64,000 nt of DNA from Ruminococcus sp. GTDB lineage: Bacteria; Bacillota; Clostridia; Oscillospirales; Ruminococcaceae. Position 1 is the stretch's first letter. Each line of letters opens with the position of its first letter. A program made the translations under genes and the position numbers. The stretch is taken from contig JAIDQQ010000017.1 of assembly GCA_029062165.1 (NCBI GenBank), positions 1 to 64,000 on the forward strand, in the 5' to 3' direction. Under the pieces are notes generated by a model. It had not been told where the DNA came from. It made no database searches and was given only the letters and a program-made list of their open reading frames with translations. Positions 35,942-44,733 of this stretch are shown here, one piece after another.

Positions 35942-37315
35942 ATGGACAGATACGAAACTTTCAGGGGGAAATATCCCGTATTCATATATAAATCCTTCAG
36001 GATAACCGAAAATGAAGACAGTATAGAAATAAGCTATGAATTTTCCATACCGGAACTCGCTGAATTTAATCCGTCATGGAGTTTTCCGAAACCTGAAAAT
36101 ATATCTGTAAAGAACGATATTATTTTTAAAAACCTTGTCTTTTCGCTCGGTATGGCAGAGGCTGTCAGTTACTGGAAAGCAGTATGTTCACCGGTATTCC
36201 GTACAGAATGCGGTACACTCACGCCGGAGCAGGTGCAGTGGTGGAAAAAACTGTACTTCATGGGATTAGGAGAATTTTTTTACGTCAACGGAATACAGGC
36301 TGACCCCGATAATTTCATTGACATAAAATCATACGGAAAAATTTCCGGAAATAATATAGAACGTCCGGAACTGTCGGGGTGTCTCGTGCCTATTGGTGGC
36401 GGTAAGGATTCCGCACTGACGCTTGAAACTCTTACCTGCTCCGGCGTAAAATGTATGTGTTACGGAATAAATAAAAGAAACTCCATAACTGAAACTGTCA
36501 CGACTGCCGGACTTCCTGAAAATTCGCTTATAACCGCACGCCGTAATTTTGACCGTTCTTTAATAGAGTACAATAAAAAGGGCTTCCTGAACGGTCATAC
36601 ACCGTTTTCGTCGGTGGTAGCGTTTTCCGCCGAGATAACGGCATATCTTCACGGACTGAAATATATTGTACTGTCAAATGAATCAAGTGCAAATGAAAGT
36701 ACGGTCATCGGGCAGAATGTCAATCACCAGTATTCTAAAAGCTTTGAATTTGAAAAGGATTTCCACGAATACGAACAGAAATACTTAAAGACCGGAATTT
36801 ATTATTTCAGTTTCCTAAGACCTCTTTCGGAATTTCAGATAGCCGGAATGTTTTCCGCACACAGAAAGTATTTACCGGTATTCAGAAGCTGTAATCTCGG
36901 AAGTAAAGTCTCGCCGGATATATGGTGCAGTGAGTGTCCTAAATGCCTGTTTGTAAGCCTGATATTGTCGCCGTTTCTGACCGATACCGAACTTGAAAAT
37001 ATTTTCGGCAAGGACTTACTCAACGACGAATCCATGACTGAATACTTTACAGAACTTATCGGGAAATCTGAACACAAACCATTTGAGTGCGTCGGCAGTG
37101 TCGACGAGGTAAATTTAGCAGTATCGCTTGCAATAAGAAAACGTAATCCGGAAAAACTTCCGTTATTGTTTAAAAATTACGTGGAGCAGGGTTTATATAA
37201 TCCGGAAAATCTTGACGAAAAATATAATAAATATTGCAGATATTTCAGTAATGAAAATCTTCTGCCGGAAAGTTTCCGGAAAATACTTCTGAATGAAATG
37301 GAGAGAATTTTTTGA
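35942..37315 (+). CDS. murL: MurL-like UDP-MurNAc-L-Ala-L-Glu epimerase
   Basis: 457 residues, unlike any classical Mur enzyme in this window. A PP-loop-type nucleotide motif CLVPIGGGKDSALTLE (about 155-170), a LSNESSANES block and a CSECPKCLF Cys motif (about 323-331) match what is known of MurL, described in Xanthomonas as the ATP-dependent epimerase that converts terminal L-Glu of UDP-MurNAc-L-Ala-L-Glu to D-Glu. The length fits too. It ends in a 4-nt overlap with a murD-type ligase, which is the genetic arrangement expected for the pathway. The assignment is by recall of the family and context and was not tested by a search. Confidence 0.75.
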   Translation: MDRYETFRGKYPVFIYKSFRITENEDSIEISYEFSIPELAEFNPSWSFPKPENISVKNDIIFKNLVFSLGMAEAVSYWKAVCSPVFRTECGTLTPEQVQWWKKLYFMGLGEFFYVNGIQADPDNFIDIKSYGKISGNNIERPELSGCLVPIGGGKDSALTLETLTCSGVKCMCYGINKRNSITETVTTAGLPENSLITARRNFDRSLIEYNKKGFLNGHTPFSSVVAFSAEITAYLHGLKYIVLSNESSANESTVIGQNVNHQYSKSFEFEKDFHEYEQKYLKTGIYYFSFLRPLSEFQIAGMFSAHRKYLPVFRSCNLGSKVSPDIWCSECPKCLFVSLILSPFLTDTELENIFGKDLLNDESMTEYFTELIGKSEHKPFECVGSVDEVNLAVSLAIRKRNPEKLPLLFKNYVEQGLYNPENLDEKYNKYCRYFSNENLLPESFRKILLNEMERIF

Positions 37316-38670
37316 ATAAATTCGTTGAATATCTTAAAAATTATATAGATAAAAAAACCGTATGCATACTGGGTTTCGGACGTGAAGGCAAATCGACTTA
37401 CAGGCTGATTGAAAAGTACTGTACGCCGGAATCCGTTACAATCGCTGACCTTAATTCCGTAAATAATCCGCCTGAAAATACCGGAATAATTACCGGTACG
37501 GATTATCAGAAATCGCTTGATGATTTTGATATTGTTTTCAAGTCCCCTGGGATAGTCCTTGAAAAAAAGCCGTCTGAACTGAAATGCGAAATTACTTCCG
37601 AAACACAGGTATTTTTCACGGTATACAGGGAGCAGATTATAGGCATTACCGGTACTAAGGGCAAAAGTACAGTATCATCTTTGATTTATCATATACTTAA
37701 GGAATCCGGAAAAGATACCTACCTTGTAGGAAATATAGGCGTGCCGGTATTCGATATTGCGGAGGACGTTAAAGAAAATACTATTATAGTATGTGAATTA
37801 TCGTGTCATCAGCTTGAATATATGACAGTCTCACCGGAAACGGCTGTTTTTCTTAATCTCTATGAAGAACATTTAGACCACTATGGTACTATGGAAAACT
37901 ACCACAACGCAAAGAAAAATATCTATCTGCACCAACAGAAACATGACTGTCTGCTGATTAACAGCGACGTTGAATATGAATTTACAGGAGCTTATGACTA
38001 TACAATATCCGCCGAAAATCCGGACGCTGATATTTACGTTTACAGCGGAATTGAAGGCAAAATTCACATTCATCATGATAACAGTAGAGAATATATTTAC
38101 AATATTCCGGTTGATAATATAAAATTGTTAGGCGTTCATAATCACTATAATATAGCGGTTGCGTATTTTGTAACGTCTTTCCACGTGGAGCAGGAAGAAT
38201 TTGAAAAAGCGTTGTTTACTTTCAATCCGCTTGCACACCGTCTAGAGTACGTCGCAACAGTCGACGGCGTACGGTATTATGACGATTCCATTTCAACCGC
38301 CTGTGCTACTGCAATAGAGGCTGTCAAAAGCGTACCGAATGCGAAAACTATACTCATAGGCGGTATGGACAGGGGTATCGACTATATGTCACTGATAGAG
38401 TTTCTGAATACTTGCGACGTCAATGTAATATGTATGGAGACTTCTGGCAAACGCATATACGATACCATAAGAAATATGGCTTTCCATAATCATGAACGTG
38501 TTTATTACGTTCAGCATCTCGACGAGGCTGTTGAACTCGCCTATAATATAACGCCGTCGGGTACAAGTTGCGTAATGTCACCAGCATCAGCGAGTTACGG
38601 AATTTTCAAGAACTTCGAGGAACGTGGCGACGCTTTCAAGAAACTTGTTGCAGGTCTGAAAAATGAATGA
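37312..38670 (+). CDS. murD2: MurD2-like UDP-MurNAc-L-Ala--glutamate ligase
   Basis: 452 residues, Mur ligase family: N-terminal Rossmann region (CILGFGREGKSTYRLI), central ATP-binding motif GITGTKGKSTVSSLIYH, NLYEEHLDHYG, and C-terminal domain with AHRLEYV, YYDDSISTACATAIEAV and LIGGMDRGIDY. It adds glutamate to UDP-MurNAc-L-Ala. In the MurL route the paralogue MurD2 uses L-Glu instead of D-Glu; the overlap with murL argues for that, but the substrate cannot be read from the sequence. The start is TTG at 37312, inside the end of murL, with GGAGAG upstream. Confidence 0.82.
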   Translation: MNKFVEYLKNYIDKKTVCILGFGREGKSTYRLIEKYCTPESVTIADLNSVNNPPENTGIITGTDYQKSLDDFDIVFKSPGIVLEKKPSELKCEITSETQVFFTVYREQIIGITGTKGKSTVSSLIYHILKESGKDTYLVGNIGVPVFDIAEDVKENTIIVCELSCHQLEYMTVSPETAVFLNLYEEHLDHYGTMENYHNAKKNIYLHQQKHDCLLINSDVEYEFTGAYDYTISAENPDADIYVYSGIEGKIHIHHDNSREYIYNIPVDNIKLLGVHNHYNIAVAYFVTSFHVEQEEFEKALFTFNPLAHRLEYVATVDGVRYYDDSISTACATAIEAVKSVPNAKTILIGGMDRGIDYMSLIEFLNTCDVNVICMETSGKRIYDTIRNMAFHNHERVYYVQHLDEAVELAYNITPSGTSCVMSPASASYGIFKNFEERGDAFKKLVAGLKNE

Positions 38671-38905
38671 ACTGATTAAAAATATCGACAGACTTCATAC
38701 TACTGAACTCGGTATTATGAGAATTAAAAAAAATTTGTCGCTGAATACTGATGACGTTGTTGAATTTTGCCGGAAAAAAATTCTTGACTGTAATTCAGTT
38801 ATTGAAAAATCGGGTAAAAACTGGTATATAACTATCGAAAACTACCGTATAACCGTAAATTCAACAAGTTATACAATTATCACGGCACATAAAATTATCT
38901 CTTGA
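38663..38905 (+). CDS. DUF3781-family protein
   Basis: 80 residues: LIKNIDRLHTTELGIMRIKKNL, VVEFCRKKI and GKNWYITIENYRITVNSTSYTIITAHKI are the DUF3781 pattern. Function is unknown. It overlaps the end of murD2 by 8 nt, so it is translationally coupled to it. Confidence 0.82.
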   Translation: MNELIKNIDRLHTTELGIMRIKKNLSLNTDDVVEFCRKKILDCNSVIEKSGKNWYITIENYRITVNSTSYTIITAHKIIS

Positions 38906-38930
38906 CTTTTTCCAGAAAATGTTGTATAAT
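38902..38930 (+). promoter_or_regulatory. Sigma-A promoter
   Basis: TTGACT (38902-38907), 17-bp spacer, TATAAT (38925-38930), before the Thr-rich membrane gene at 38966. Confidence 0.75.
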
Positions 38931-38965
38931 ATATCCGTGAACTTTTTCCGGACAGGAGGGGCTTT

Positions 38966-39388
38966 ATGGACAAACACCGGCAGATTGCTTTTATTTCGGC
39001 TTTTATACTCGCTCTGTTGATTATGATGATTGGCAAGGCTTGCACTGACAGTACAATGAAAAAGCAGAAAAAACCTGCTCAAAATACTACTAAACAAAGC
39101 GTTTCGACACCAGATTTTAATAACGGTCATAACGGCTATAATAATACTCCGGTTCAGACCACTACTACCGTACCTGTACAGACTGAAACACCTGTAGTTT
39201 ATGTTACAAATATGCTCGGCGAAGTAGTAGGTACGGAGCTGGCGGAAATTGTTCCGGAAATTACGACGACTACTGAAAAATTTTCCATACTTGATGATTA
39301 TAATGCTAATAAATCGCAGAATAATAACAACGTTAAGGCGGAAAATAATTATCAGTCACCGTCGGAAATTCATATCACTATACGTTGA
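38966..39388 (+). CDS. Membrane-anchored Thr-rich protein
   Basis: 140 residues. One N-terminal membrane segment (about 8-24, AFISAFILALLIMMIG) followed by a Lys stretch and a long Thr/Val/Asn-rich tail with poly-Thr runs (TTTTVPVQTETP, TTTTEKF) and Asn runs. GGAGG precedes the ATG. The layout (membrane anchor, Thr-rich exposed tail) resembles the protein at 3715-4188. No family is recognised. It is followed 15 nt later by cyclophilin. Confidence 0.68.
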   Translation: MDKHRQIAFISAFILALLIMMIGKACTDSTMKKQKKPAQNTTKQSVSTPDFNNGHNGYNNTPVQTTTTVPVQTETPVVYVTNMLGEVVGTELAEIVPEITTTTEKFSILDDYNANKSQNNNNVKAENNYQSPSEIHITIR

Positions 39389-39403
39389 TTCAGGAGGTAA
39401 AAA

Positions 39404-39874
39404 ATGGTTAATATTGAAATGGAAAACGGAAAAACTATAAAGATTGAACTTTATCCGGAAATCGCACCCATTACGTGTGAAAACTTTGAAAAACTCGTGA
39501 AATCGGGCTTTTATGACGGTCTCACTTTTCACAGAGTAATATCCGGCTTCATGATTCAGGGAGGCTGTCCGCTTGGTACAGGTACAGGCGGTCCTGGTTG
39601 GAATATCAAAGGCGAATTTTCTTCAAACGGCGTAAAAAATGACCTCAAACATACAAGAGGTGTCATTTCTATGGCACGTTCCATGATGCCAAATTCCGCC
39701 GGTTCACAGTTCTTTATCATGCATAAGGACGCTCCACATCTTGACGGTCAATACGCAGGTTTCGGAAAAGTAGTCGAGGGTATGGACGTTGTGGACGAAA
39801 TTGCAGGCGTTCGTACAAATTACAACGATATGCCACTTGAACCGCAGGTCATGAAAAAAGTAACAATTGAATAA
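39404..39874 (+). CDS. Cyclophilin-type peptidyl-prolyl isomerase
   Basis: 156 residues, single-domain cyclophilin. FHRVISGFMIQGG, MARSMMPNSAGSQFFI and HLDGQYAGFGKVVEGMDVV are the catalytic segments. No signal peptide, so cytoplasmic. AGGAGG precedes the ATG. Confidence 0.96.
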   Translation: MVNIEMENGKTIKIELYPEIAPITCENFEKLVKSGFYDGLTFHRVISGFMIQGGCPLGTGTGGPGWNIKGEFSSNGVKNDLKHTRGVISMARSMMPNSAGSQFFIMHKDAPHLDGQYAGFGKVVEGMDVVDEIAGVRTNYNDMPLEPQVMKKVTIE

Positions 39875-39880
39875 TTCAAG

Positions 39881-39907
39881 ATGCCGGATTCAATTTCCGG
39901 CATTATT
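39881..39907 (+). terminator. Weak intrinsic terminator
   Basis: ATGCCGGA pairs with TCCGGCAT (39881-39888 with 39896-39903); the tail has few T residues, so termination is probably partial. Confidence 0.45.
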
Positions 39908-39928
39908 TCTGAAAGGATTGATTTTTTT

Positions 39929-40756
39929 ATGTTATATATCGGGTGTCACCTGTCGGCTTCCAAGGGCTATGCGGATATGGGCAGACAGGCTGAAAAAATA
40001 GGTGCTAATACTTTCGCATTCTTCACAAGAAATCCTCGTGGTAGTTCCGCAAAGGAAATAAATCCGGCGGACGTTGAAAAATTTCTTAAAAATTCGGAGA
40101 GTTTCGGAAAACTTGTCGCACACGCACCCTATACGCTGAATCCGTGTGCTTCCGACGAAAAAATACGTGATTTCGCACGCTTTGCAATGTCTGATGACCT
40201 CAAACGCATGGAGTATATCCCGAATAATTACTATAATTTTCACCCTGGTTCTCACGTTAAACAGGGTACGGAAAAAGGCATTGAACTGATAGCGGAAATT
40301 CTTAATGATGTTCTCACACCGGAACAGTCAACGATAGTACTTCTTGAAACTATGTCCGGAAAGGGTTCGGAAGTAGGGAAGTCATTTGAAGAGTTAAGGG
40401 CTATTATTGACCGTATACAGCTGAAAAATAAAATCGGAGTATGTCTCGATACGTGTCATATATGGGACGGCGGTTACGATATTGTAAACAATCCCGACGG
40501 CGTTCTCGAAGAGTTTGATAAAATAATAGGTCTCGACAGGCTGAAAGCAATCCACCTGAATGACAGTCTTAATCCGTGTGGCTCGCATAAGGACAGACAC
40601 GCTAAAATAGGCGAGGGTCATATAGGTGCGGACGCTCTTGTACGGTTTATAAACCGTAGGGAAGTGAAAGGACTTCCGGTAATTCTGGAAACTCCTAACG
40701 ATATGGACGGTTACGCCAGTGAGATAAAATTCTTACGTGAAAACTACAGCGACTGA
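39929..40756 (+). CDS. nfo: Endonuclease IV (deoxyribonuclease IV)
   Basis: 275 residues, TIM-barrel AP endonuclease with three zinc ions. Motifs: [13 protein letters not shown] at the N-terminus, [33 protein letters not shown] and [22 protein letters not shown]. The ATG at 39929 follows GAAAGGA; an earlier in-frame ATG lies inside the terminator stem. The terminator at 40763 follows. Confidence 0.96.
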   Translation: MLYIGCHLSASKGYADMGRQAEKIGANTFAFFTRNPRGSSAKEINPADVEKFLKNSESFGKLVAHAPYTLNPCASDEKIRDFARFAMSDDLKRMEYIPNNYYNFHPGSHVKQGTEKGIELIAEILNDVLTPEQSTIVLLETMSGKGSEVGKSFEELRAIIDRIQLKNKIGVCLDTCHIWDGGYDIVNNPDGVLEEFDKIIGLDRLKAIHLNDSLNPCGSHKDRHAKIGEGHIGADALVRFINRREVKGLPVILETPNDMDGYASEIKFLRENYSD

Positions 40757-40762
40757 CAAAAA

Positions 40763-40792
40763 GACCGCACATAATGTGCGGTCAGGTTTTTA
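40763..40792. terminator. Bidirectional intrinsic terminator
   Basis: GACCGCACAT/ATGTGCGGTC (40763-40772 with 40774-40783), A run before and T run after. It lies between the converging nfo and pduL. Confidence 0.88.
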
Positions 40793-40804
40793 ATAACTGA
40801 AAAT

Positions 40805-41386
40805 TCAGTCAACTTTCACGATAGTGCCGTAAAGTTCACGAGGTGCGCCGATGGCGTTTGATTCGTCGGTATCGATATGCATAGCACGGGCGTATTTTTC
40901 GGAGACACGACATACAACGTCGCCGAGAATGGCACTTCTTTCGGGAGTTTCAACCTTTACCCATACAACCTGCTTGTCAGTAACGCCGAGTTCTTCAGCG
41001 TCGGAAGGTGTAAGGTGAATGTGTCTTTTAGCGACGATAACGCCCTCAGAGATTTCAATTTCGCCTGCCGGACCTATGAGTTTGCAAGCACCTGAACCGG
41101 CAATATCACCGGATTCTCTGATAGGTGCGGAAATACCAATTGAACGTGCGTCAGTGGCGGAGAGTTCCACCTGTGTTTCCGGACGGACAGGACCTAAGAT
41201 TGAAACATTAGCGAGTTCCTTTTTAGGTCCTACAACTGTTACACGCTCTTCACAAGCAAACTGCCCAGGCTGTGAGAGGTCTTTTTTCTTTGTGAGTTCA
41301 TGACCTTTGCCGAAAAGTATTTCAAGATGTTCTTGAGTAACATGAACGTGTCTGGCAGAGGTTTCAACGATAAATTTTTCTGACAT
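40805..41386 (-). CDS. pduL: PduL-type phosphate acyltransferase
   Basis: 193 residues. The two conserved PduL blocks are complete: ETSARHVHVTQEHLEILFG near the N-terminus and IVAKRHIHLTPSDAEELGV, with the His residues that hold zinc. The enzyme interconverts acyl-CoA (propionyl- or acetyl-CoA) and acyl-phosphate. There are no microcompartment genes here and no obvious encapsulation peptide, so it may be the housekeeping phosphotransacetylase. The start at 41386 follows GGAGG; its own promoter lies at 41433-41461. Confidence 0.92.
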   Translation of the reverse strand: MSEKFIVETSARHVHVTQEHLEILFGKGHELTKKKDLSQPGQFACEERVTVVGPKKELANVSILGPVRPETQVELSATDARSIGISAPIRESGDIAGSGACKLIGPAGEIEISEGVIVAKRHIHLTPSDAEELGVTDKQVVWVKVETPERSAILGDVVCRVSEKYARAMHIDTDESNAIGAPRELYGTIVKVD

Positions 41387-41432
41387 TTTTAATTCCTCCA
41401 AAAATTCCGGTATAGACCGGTTGTTTAAATAT

Positions 41433-41461
41433 ATTCTACACCTTTTTAAACAGAACGTCAA
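41433..41461 (-). promoter_or_regulatory. Sigma-A promoter of pduL
   Basis: Minus strand TTGACG (41456-41461), 17-bp spacer, TAGAAT (41433-41438). Confidence 0.65.
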
Positions 41462-41526
41462 GAGGTGTGAGGAAAATTTTGTCAGAAATGCTGTTATCAC
41501 GTACAAACAAGAGGATATAAAAAAAG

Positions 41527-41600
41527 CGTCCCGAAGAGGAGTCGAACCTCCGGCCTACTGCTTAGGAGGCAGTCGCTCTATCCTACTGAGCTATCGGGAC
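41527..41600 (-). tRNA. tRNA-Arg (CCT anticodon)
   Basis: Cloverleaf on the minus strand: acceptor GTCCCGA with TCGGGAC, D arm GCTCAGTAGGATAGAGC, anticodon loop CTCCTAA (anticodon CCT), T arm with TTCGACT. The 3' CCA is not encoded. A T-rich stretch follows its 3' end. Confidence 0.95.
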
Positions 41601-41682
41601 ATCTTCTACATTATAGCACGTCTTTTTATAAAAATCAAGAGTTAATAGAAAAATTTATTTTTTAACTGAAAAATTTTCGTGA

Positions 41683-41710
41683 TTGACATTTTTTTTCTTT
41701 CTGATATAAT
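41683..41710 (+). promoter_or_regulatory. Sigma-A promoter of the mscS-to-cbiC run
   Basis: TTGACA (41683-41688), 16-bp spacer, TATAAT (41705-41710). It is the only clear promoter seen upstream of 22 nearly gapless genes ending at 62266. Confidence 0.75.
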
Positions 41711-41736
41711 AGTATATAGAAAAGGAAGTGAATATC

Positions 41737-42654
41737 ATGGAGGAAGTAACAACAACTTTCACGGAAACGACTACCGAGCCTTTTATAAATGCGGTTGATA
41801 CGATACATGAGCAGGTAAACAGGGCGTCAAGTGTATTTTCGGGAATGGCAAAGTATTTTACAAGTATGATGCCGTCGGTAATAACTGCGGTGATAGTGCT
41901 TGTAATCGGCGTACTTATTTCAAGACTTATCGCACGTATTTCAGCGAAAGCCCTCCGGCAGTCTACCATTGACAGCGGTGCGAAAAGTTTTCTGGTATCG
42001 CTTATCAGGATATTGTTGTATGTCGTCGTGGTAATTATGGCGTTGTCGGTACTTAATGTGCCAATGTCGTCAATAATAACGGTATTCGGTGCTGCCGGAC
42101 TTGCGGTCAGCCTTGCATTGCAGAACTGTCTTTCAAATCTTTGTGGCGGATTTATTATTCTCTTCTCGAAGCCCTTTACAGTCGACGACATCATAGAACT
42201 TGACGGTACTGTAGGTAAAGTCGATGCCATAAGCATACTGTACACGAAAATAAAGACTTTCGACGGAAAAACAGTATTTATCCCTAATGGAAAGATTTCC
42301 GACGCAAAGATAATCAATTATACCGAAAGTCCGGAACGTCGTATTGACCTGAAATTTGATATAAGCTATTCCGGTGACTACGAAAAGGCAAGACTTGTTA
42401 TACTGGATATACTCGACAATGACCCCTATGTACTTGACACACCTGCTCCGGTTGTAAGAATGTCGGCACATAAAGAAAGTTCCGTGGAAATTGATACTCT
42501 TGTATGGGTTGCCAATGAAAATTATAATTCCGTCCGTTACAGTATTCTTGAAAATGTCAGGTCAGCATTCGAGAGGGAAAATATAGAAATACCGTTCAAT
42601 CAGCTTGACATACATATTAAGGAGCAGTTTTTATGCGAAAAACCCGAAAAATAA
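41737..42654 (+). CDS. MscS-family mechanosensitive channel
   Basis: 305 residues. Three membrane helices: about 45-70 (ITAVIVLVIGVLISRLIARI), 85-105, and the pore-lining third helix with AAGLAVSLALQNCLSNLCGGFIIL, then the soluble beta and alpha/beta domains. It releases solutes during osmotic downshock. The start at 41737 has AAGGAAG 8 nt upstream; an alternative GTG lies at 41728. The N-terminus is Thr/Glu-rich. It overlaps the next gene by 22 nt. Confidence 0.93.
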   Translation: MEEVTTTFTETTTEPFINAVDTIHEQVNRASSVFSGMAKYFTSMMPSVITAVIVLVIGVLISRLIARISAKALRQSTIDSGAKSFLVSLIRILLYVVVVIMALSVLNVPMSSIITVFGAAGLAVSLALQNCLSNLCGGFIILFSKPFTVDDIIELDGTVGKVDAISILYTKIKTFDGKTVFIPNGKISDAKIINYTESPERRIDLKFDISYSGDYEKARLVILDILDNDPYVLDTPAPVVRMSAHKESSVEIDTLVWVANENYNSVRYSILENVRSAFERENIEIPFNQLDIHIKEQFLCEKPEK

Positions 42655-43487
42655 AACTCACAAAAGCCGGAAAAATTTTTTTACGGATAGTTTTATTTAT
42701 ATTATTTCTTTTCATTGTATGGTGGTACAATAATTATACCCTGAAAACAAATCATGTTGAAATCACTTCCGGAAAAATAAATAATCCGGTGCGTATAGCC
42801 GTCATAAGCGATACGCATTCCACGAAACACGGCATAAGTAACAGGACTATTCTAAAACGTGTCCGGAAAGCTAATCCCGATATGGTATTAATATTAGGCG
42901 ATATGTATACAAGAAACAGTCCGCCGGAAATAATTCAGATACCCATTGACCTGACTTCCGATATAATTTCAGAGGGCTATCCGGTATATTTTGTCACTGG
43001 TGACCACGATACAGACCAGTCATATATAGATTTAATGGTACAGACCGGTGCGGAGCTTATGAATTACAATTCAGAAACTATAAACATAAACGGTAATAAC
43101 ATACAGCTTTTCGGGATAGATAACGTCTATTATTCGCCGACTTTCAATCTGCATAATGCATTTTCGCTTAATCCGGAATGTTATAGTATTCTGATGGCAC
43201 ATATCCCTAACTATGAAAAATTTGCGGATTTCGGTACAGACCTCACAGTATGTGCGGATACACACGGCGGTATGGTACAGCTACCATATTTCGGGGCTAT
43301 GATAGATTCCGGCAGTATGCAACTGTTTCCGGAACTGCACGGCATGGAAGTATATGACAAGGGATTTTTTGATTATTCCGGCGGTACAATGTTTATAACT
43401 TCCGGTATAGGCGTATCACCGTTGCCGGTACGTTTCAATAACCGTCCGGAGATAGTAATCATGGATATTAAAAGCGAGGTGAAATAA
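42633..43487 (+). CDS. Membrane-anchored metallophosphoesterase
   Basis: 284 residues. A basic N-terminus and one membrane segment (about 15-32) are followed by a calcineurin-like domain: AVISDTHST (D-x-H), ILGDMYT (GD), VTGDHDTD (usually GNHD), LMAHIPNY (H) and CADTHGGMVQLP (in place of the usual GHTHGGQ). The YkuE/YaeI type acts on the outer side of the membrane. Replacement of the GNHD Asn by Asp and of GHTHGG by ADTHGG are changes in normally conserved positions. AAGGAG precedes the ATG. Confidence 0.85.
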   Translation: MRKTRKIKLTKAGKIFLRIVLFILFLFIVWWYNNYTLKTNHVEITSGKINNPVRIAVISDTHSTKHGISNRTILKRVRKANPDMVLILGDMYTRNSPPEIIQIPIDLTSDIISEGYPVYFVTGDHDTDQSYIDLMVQTGAELMNYNSETININGNNIQLFGIDNVYYSPTFNLHNAFSLNPECYSILMAHIPNYEKFADFGTDLTVCADTHGGMVQLPYFGAMIDSGSMQLFPELHGMEVYDKGFFDYSGGTMFITSGIGVSPLPVRFNNRPEIVIMDIKSEVK

Positions 43488-43488
43488 A

Positions 43489-44733
43489 ATGTATACAGAT
43501 ATAGCAATAATCGGTGGTGGTGCGTCCGGATATGCGTCGGCGGTATCGGCAGGCGAAACATTTCCGGCGTGTGACATTCTGATTATAGAAAGACTTTTCA
43601 GAACCGGTAAAAAAATTATAGCTTCCGGAAACGGTAAATGTAATCTGAGCAACAGGAAAATATCTGCTGAAAACTATCATGGTACGATAGATGCAATGAA
43701 GATTATTAATAAAACTCCGGATTATTACGAATTTTTCACGGAAAATATGGGCGTTGTATGTGCTTTCGGCAGTGAGGGACGTGAGGGCGGAATATATCCA
43801 CGTAGTAACAGTTCCACTACTGTCGTGAACGCTTTCCGGCTTAAACTCGATTCGTTAGGTGTCCGTGAAGTATGCGATTTCAAGGTTGAAAGTATAACCT
43901 GTCAGGGCGATAAATATATTCTGAAATCAAAGAATGATGAGATAATATGTAAAAAAATAATAGTCGCTTCCGGAGGTTATGCCGGAACATCTTTCGGGAC
44001 GGACGGCACAATGTTGAGAATGTTTCGTGATATGGGCTATAAAGTTTCAAAGATATGTCCGGCGGTTGCCTCGCTGAAAGTAAATCCGGAATGTATAAAA
44101 GGTCTGAAAGGCGTGCGGGTAAAAGGGAAAATTTCTGCTGTATCATGCGGAAAAATTCTCCGGACAGAATACGGCGAAATGCAGTTCAATGAAAATAATA
44201 TCTCCGGAATATGTGTATTCAATTTAGCGTATCTTTTCGGCGACTATGAGGGAAAATTGACGCTCCGTGCCGATTTGTTACCGGATATGCACCATAACGA
44301 TATTACAGAATACCTCGAAAAAATCCGTGAAGACCGTGCGGAAAACACACTGGAAGAGCTTCTGACCGGAATTTTCGTAAAAAATCTTGCGATATGGCTT
44401 GTCAGAAACGCCATACATAAACCCCTGACGGAAAAAATTTCAACGCTTACCGACAAGGAATTAAAAAAATTAACCGATATGATAAAACATCTTGATTTTG
44501 AAGTAACTGGCTGTTCCTCATGGCAGAACGCACAGGCAACATACGGCGGTATTCATGCCGACTGCATAACGGAAAATCTCGAATCAAGACTACATAAAGG
44601 AATATATTTCTGTGGTGAAATTCTCGATACCGTCGGCGATTGTGGCGGATATAATCTGCAATGGGCATGGTCTTCGGGAATATGGGCAGGAAAAAAATGT
44701 GCGGAATCGCTGAAAGGTGGCAGCAAATGTTGA
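43489..44733 (+). CDS. HI0933/BaiN-family flavoprotein
   Basis: 414 residues. N-terminal FAD-binding motif AIIGGGASGYASAVSAGE, the ASGNGKCNLSNRK segment characteristic of HI0933-like proteins, and the C-terminal second FAD contact (YFCGEILDTVGDCGGYNLQWAWSSG). Some relatives are bile-acid-ring reductases; the substrate here is unknown. It starts 1 nt after the phosphoesterase stop and overlaps the next gene. Confidence 0.9.
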   Translation: MYTDIAIIGGGASGYASAVSAGETFPACDILIIERLFRTGKKIIASGNGKCNLSNRKISAENYHGTIDAMKIINKTPDYYEFFTENMGVVCAFGSEGREGGIYPRSNSSTTVVNAFRLKLDSLGVREVCDFKVESITCQGDKYILKSKNDEIICKKIIVASGGYAGTSFGTDGTMLRMFRDMGYKVSKICPAVASLKVNPECIKGLKGVRVKGKISAVSCGKILRTEYGEMQFNENNISGICVFNLAYLFGDYEGKLTLRADLLPDMHHNDITEYLEKIREDRAENTLEELLTGIFVKNLAIWLVRNAIHKPLTEKISTLTDKELKKLTDMIKHLDFEVTGCSSWQNAQATYGGIHADCITENLESRLHKGIYFCGEILDTVGDCGGYNLQWAWSSGIWAGKKCAESLKGGSKC

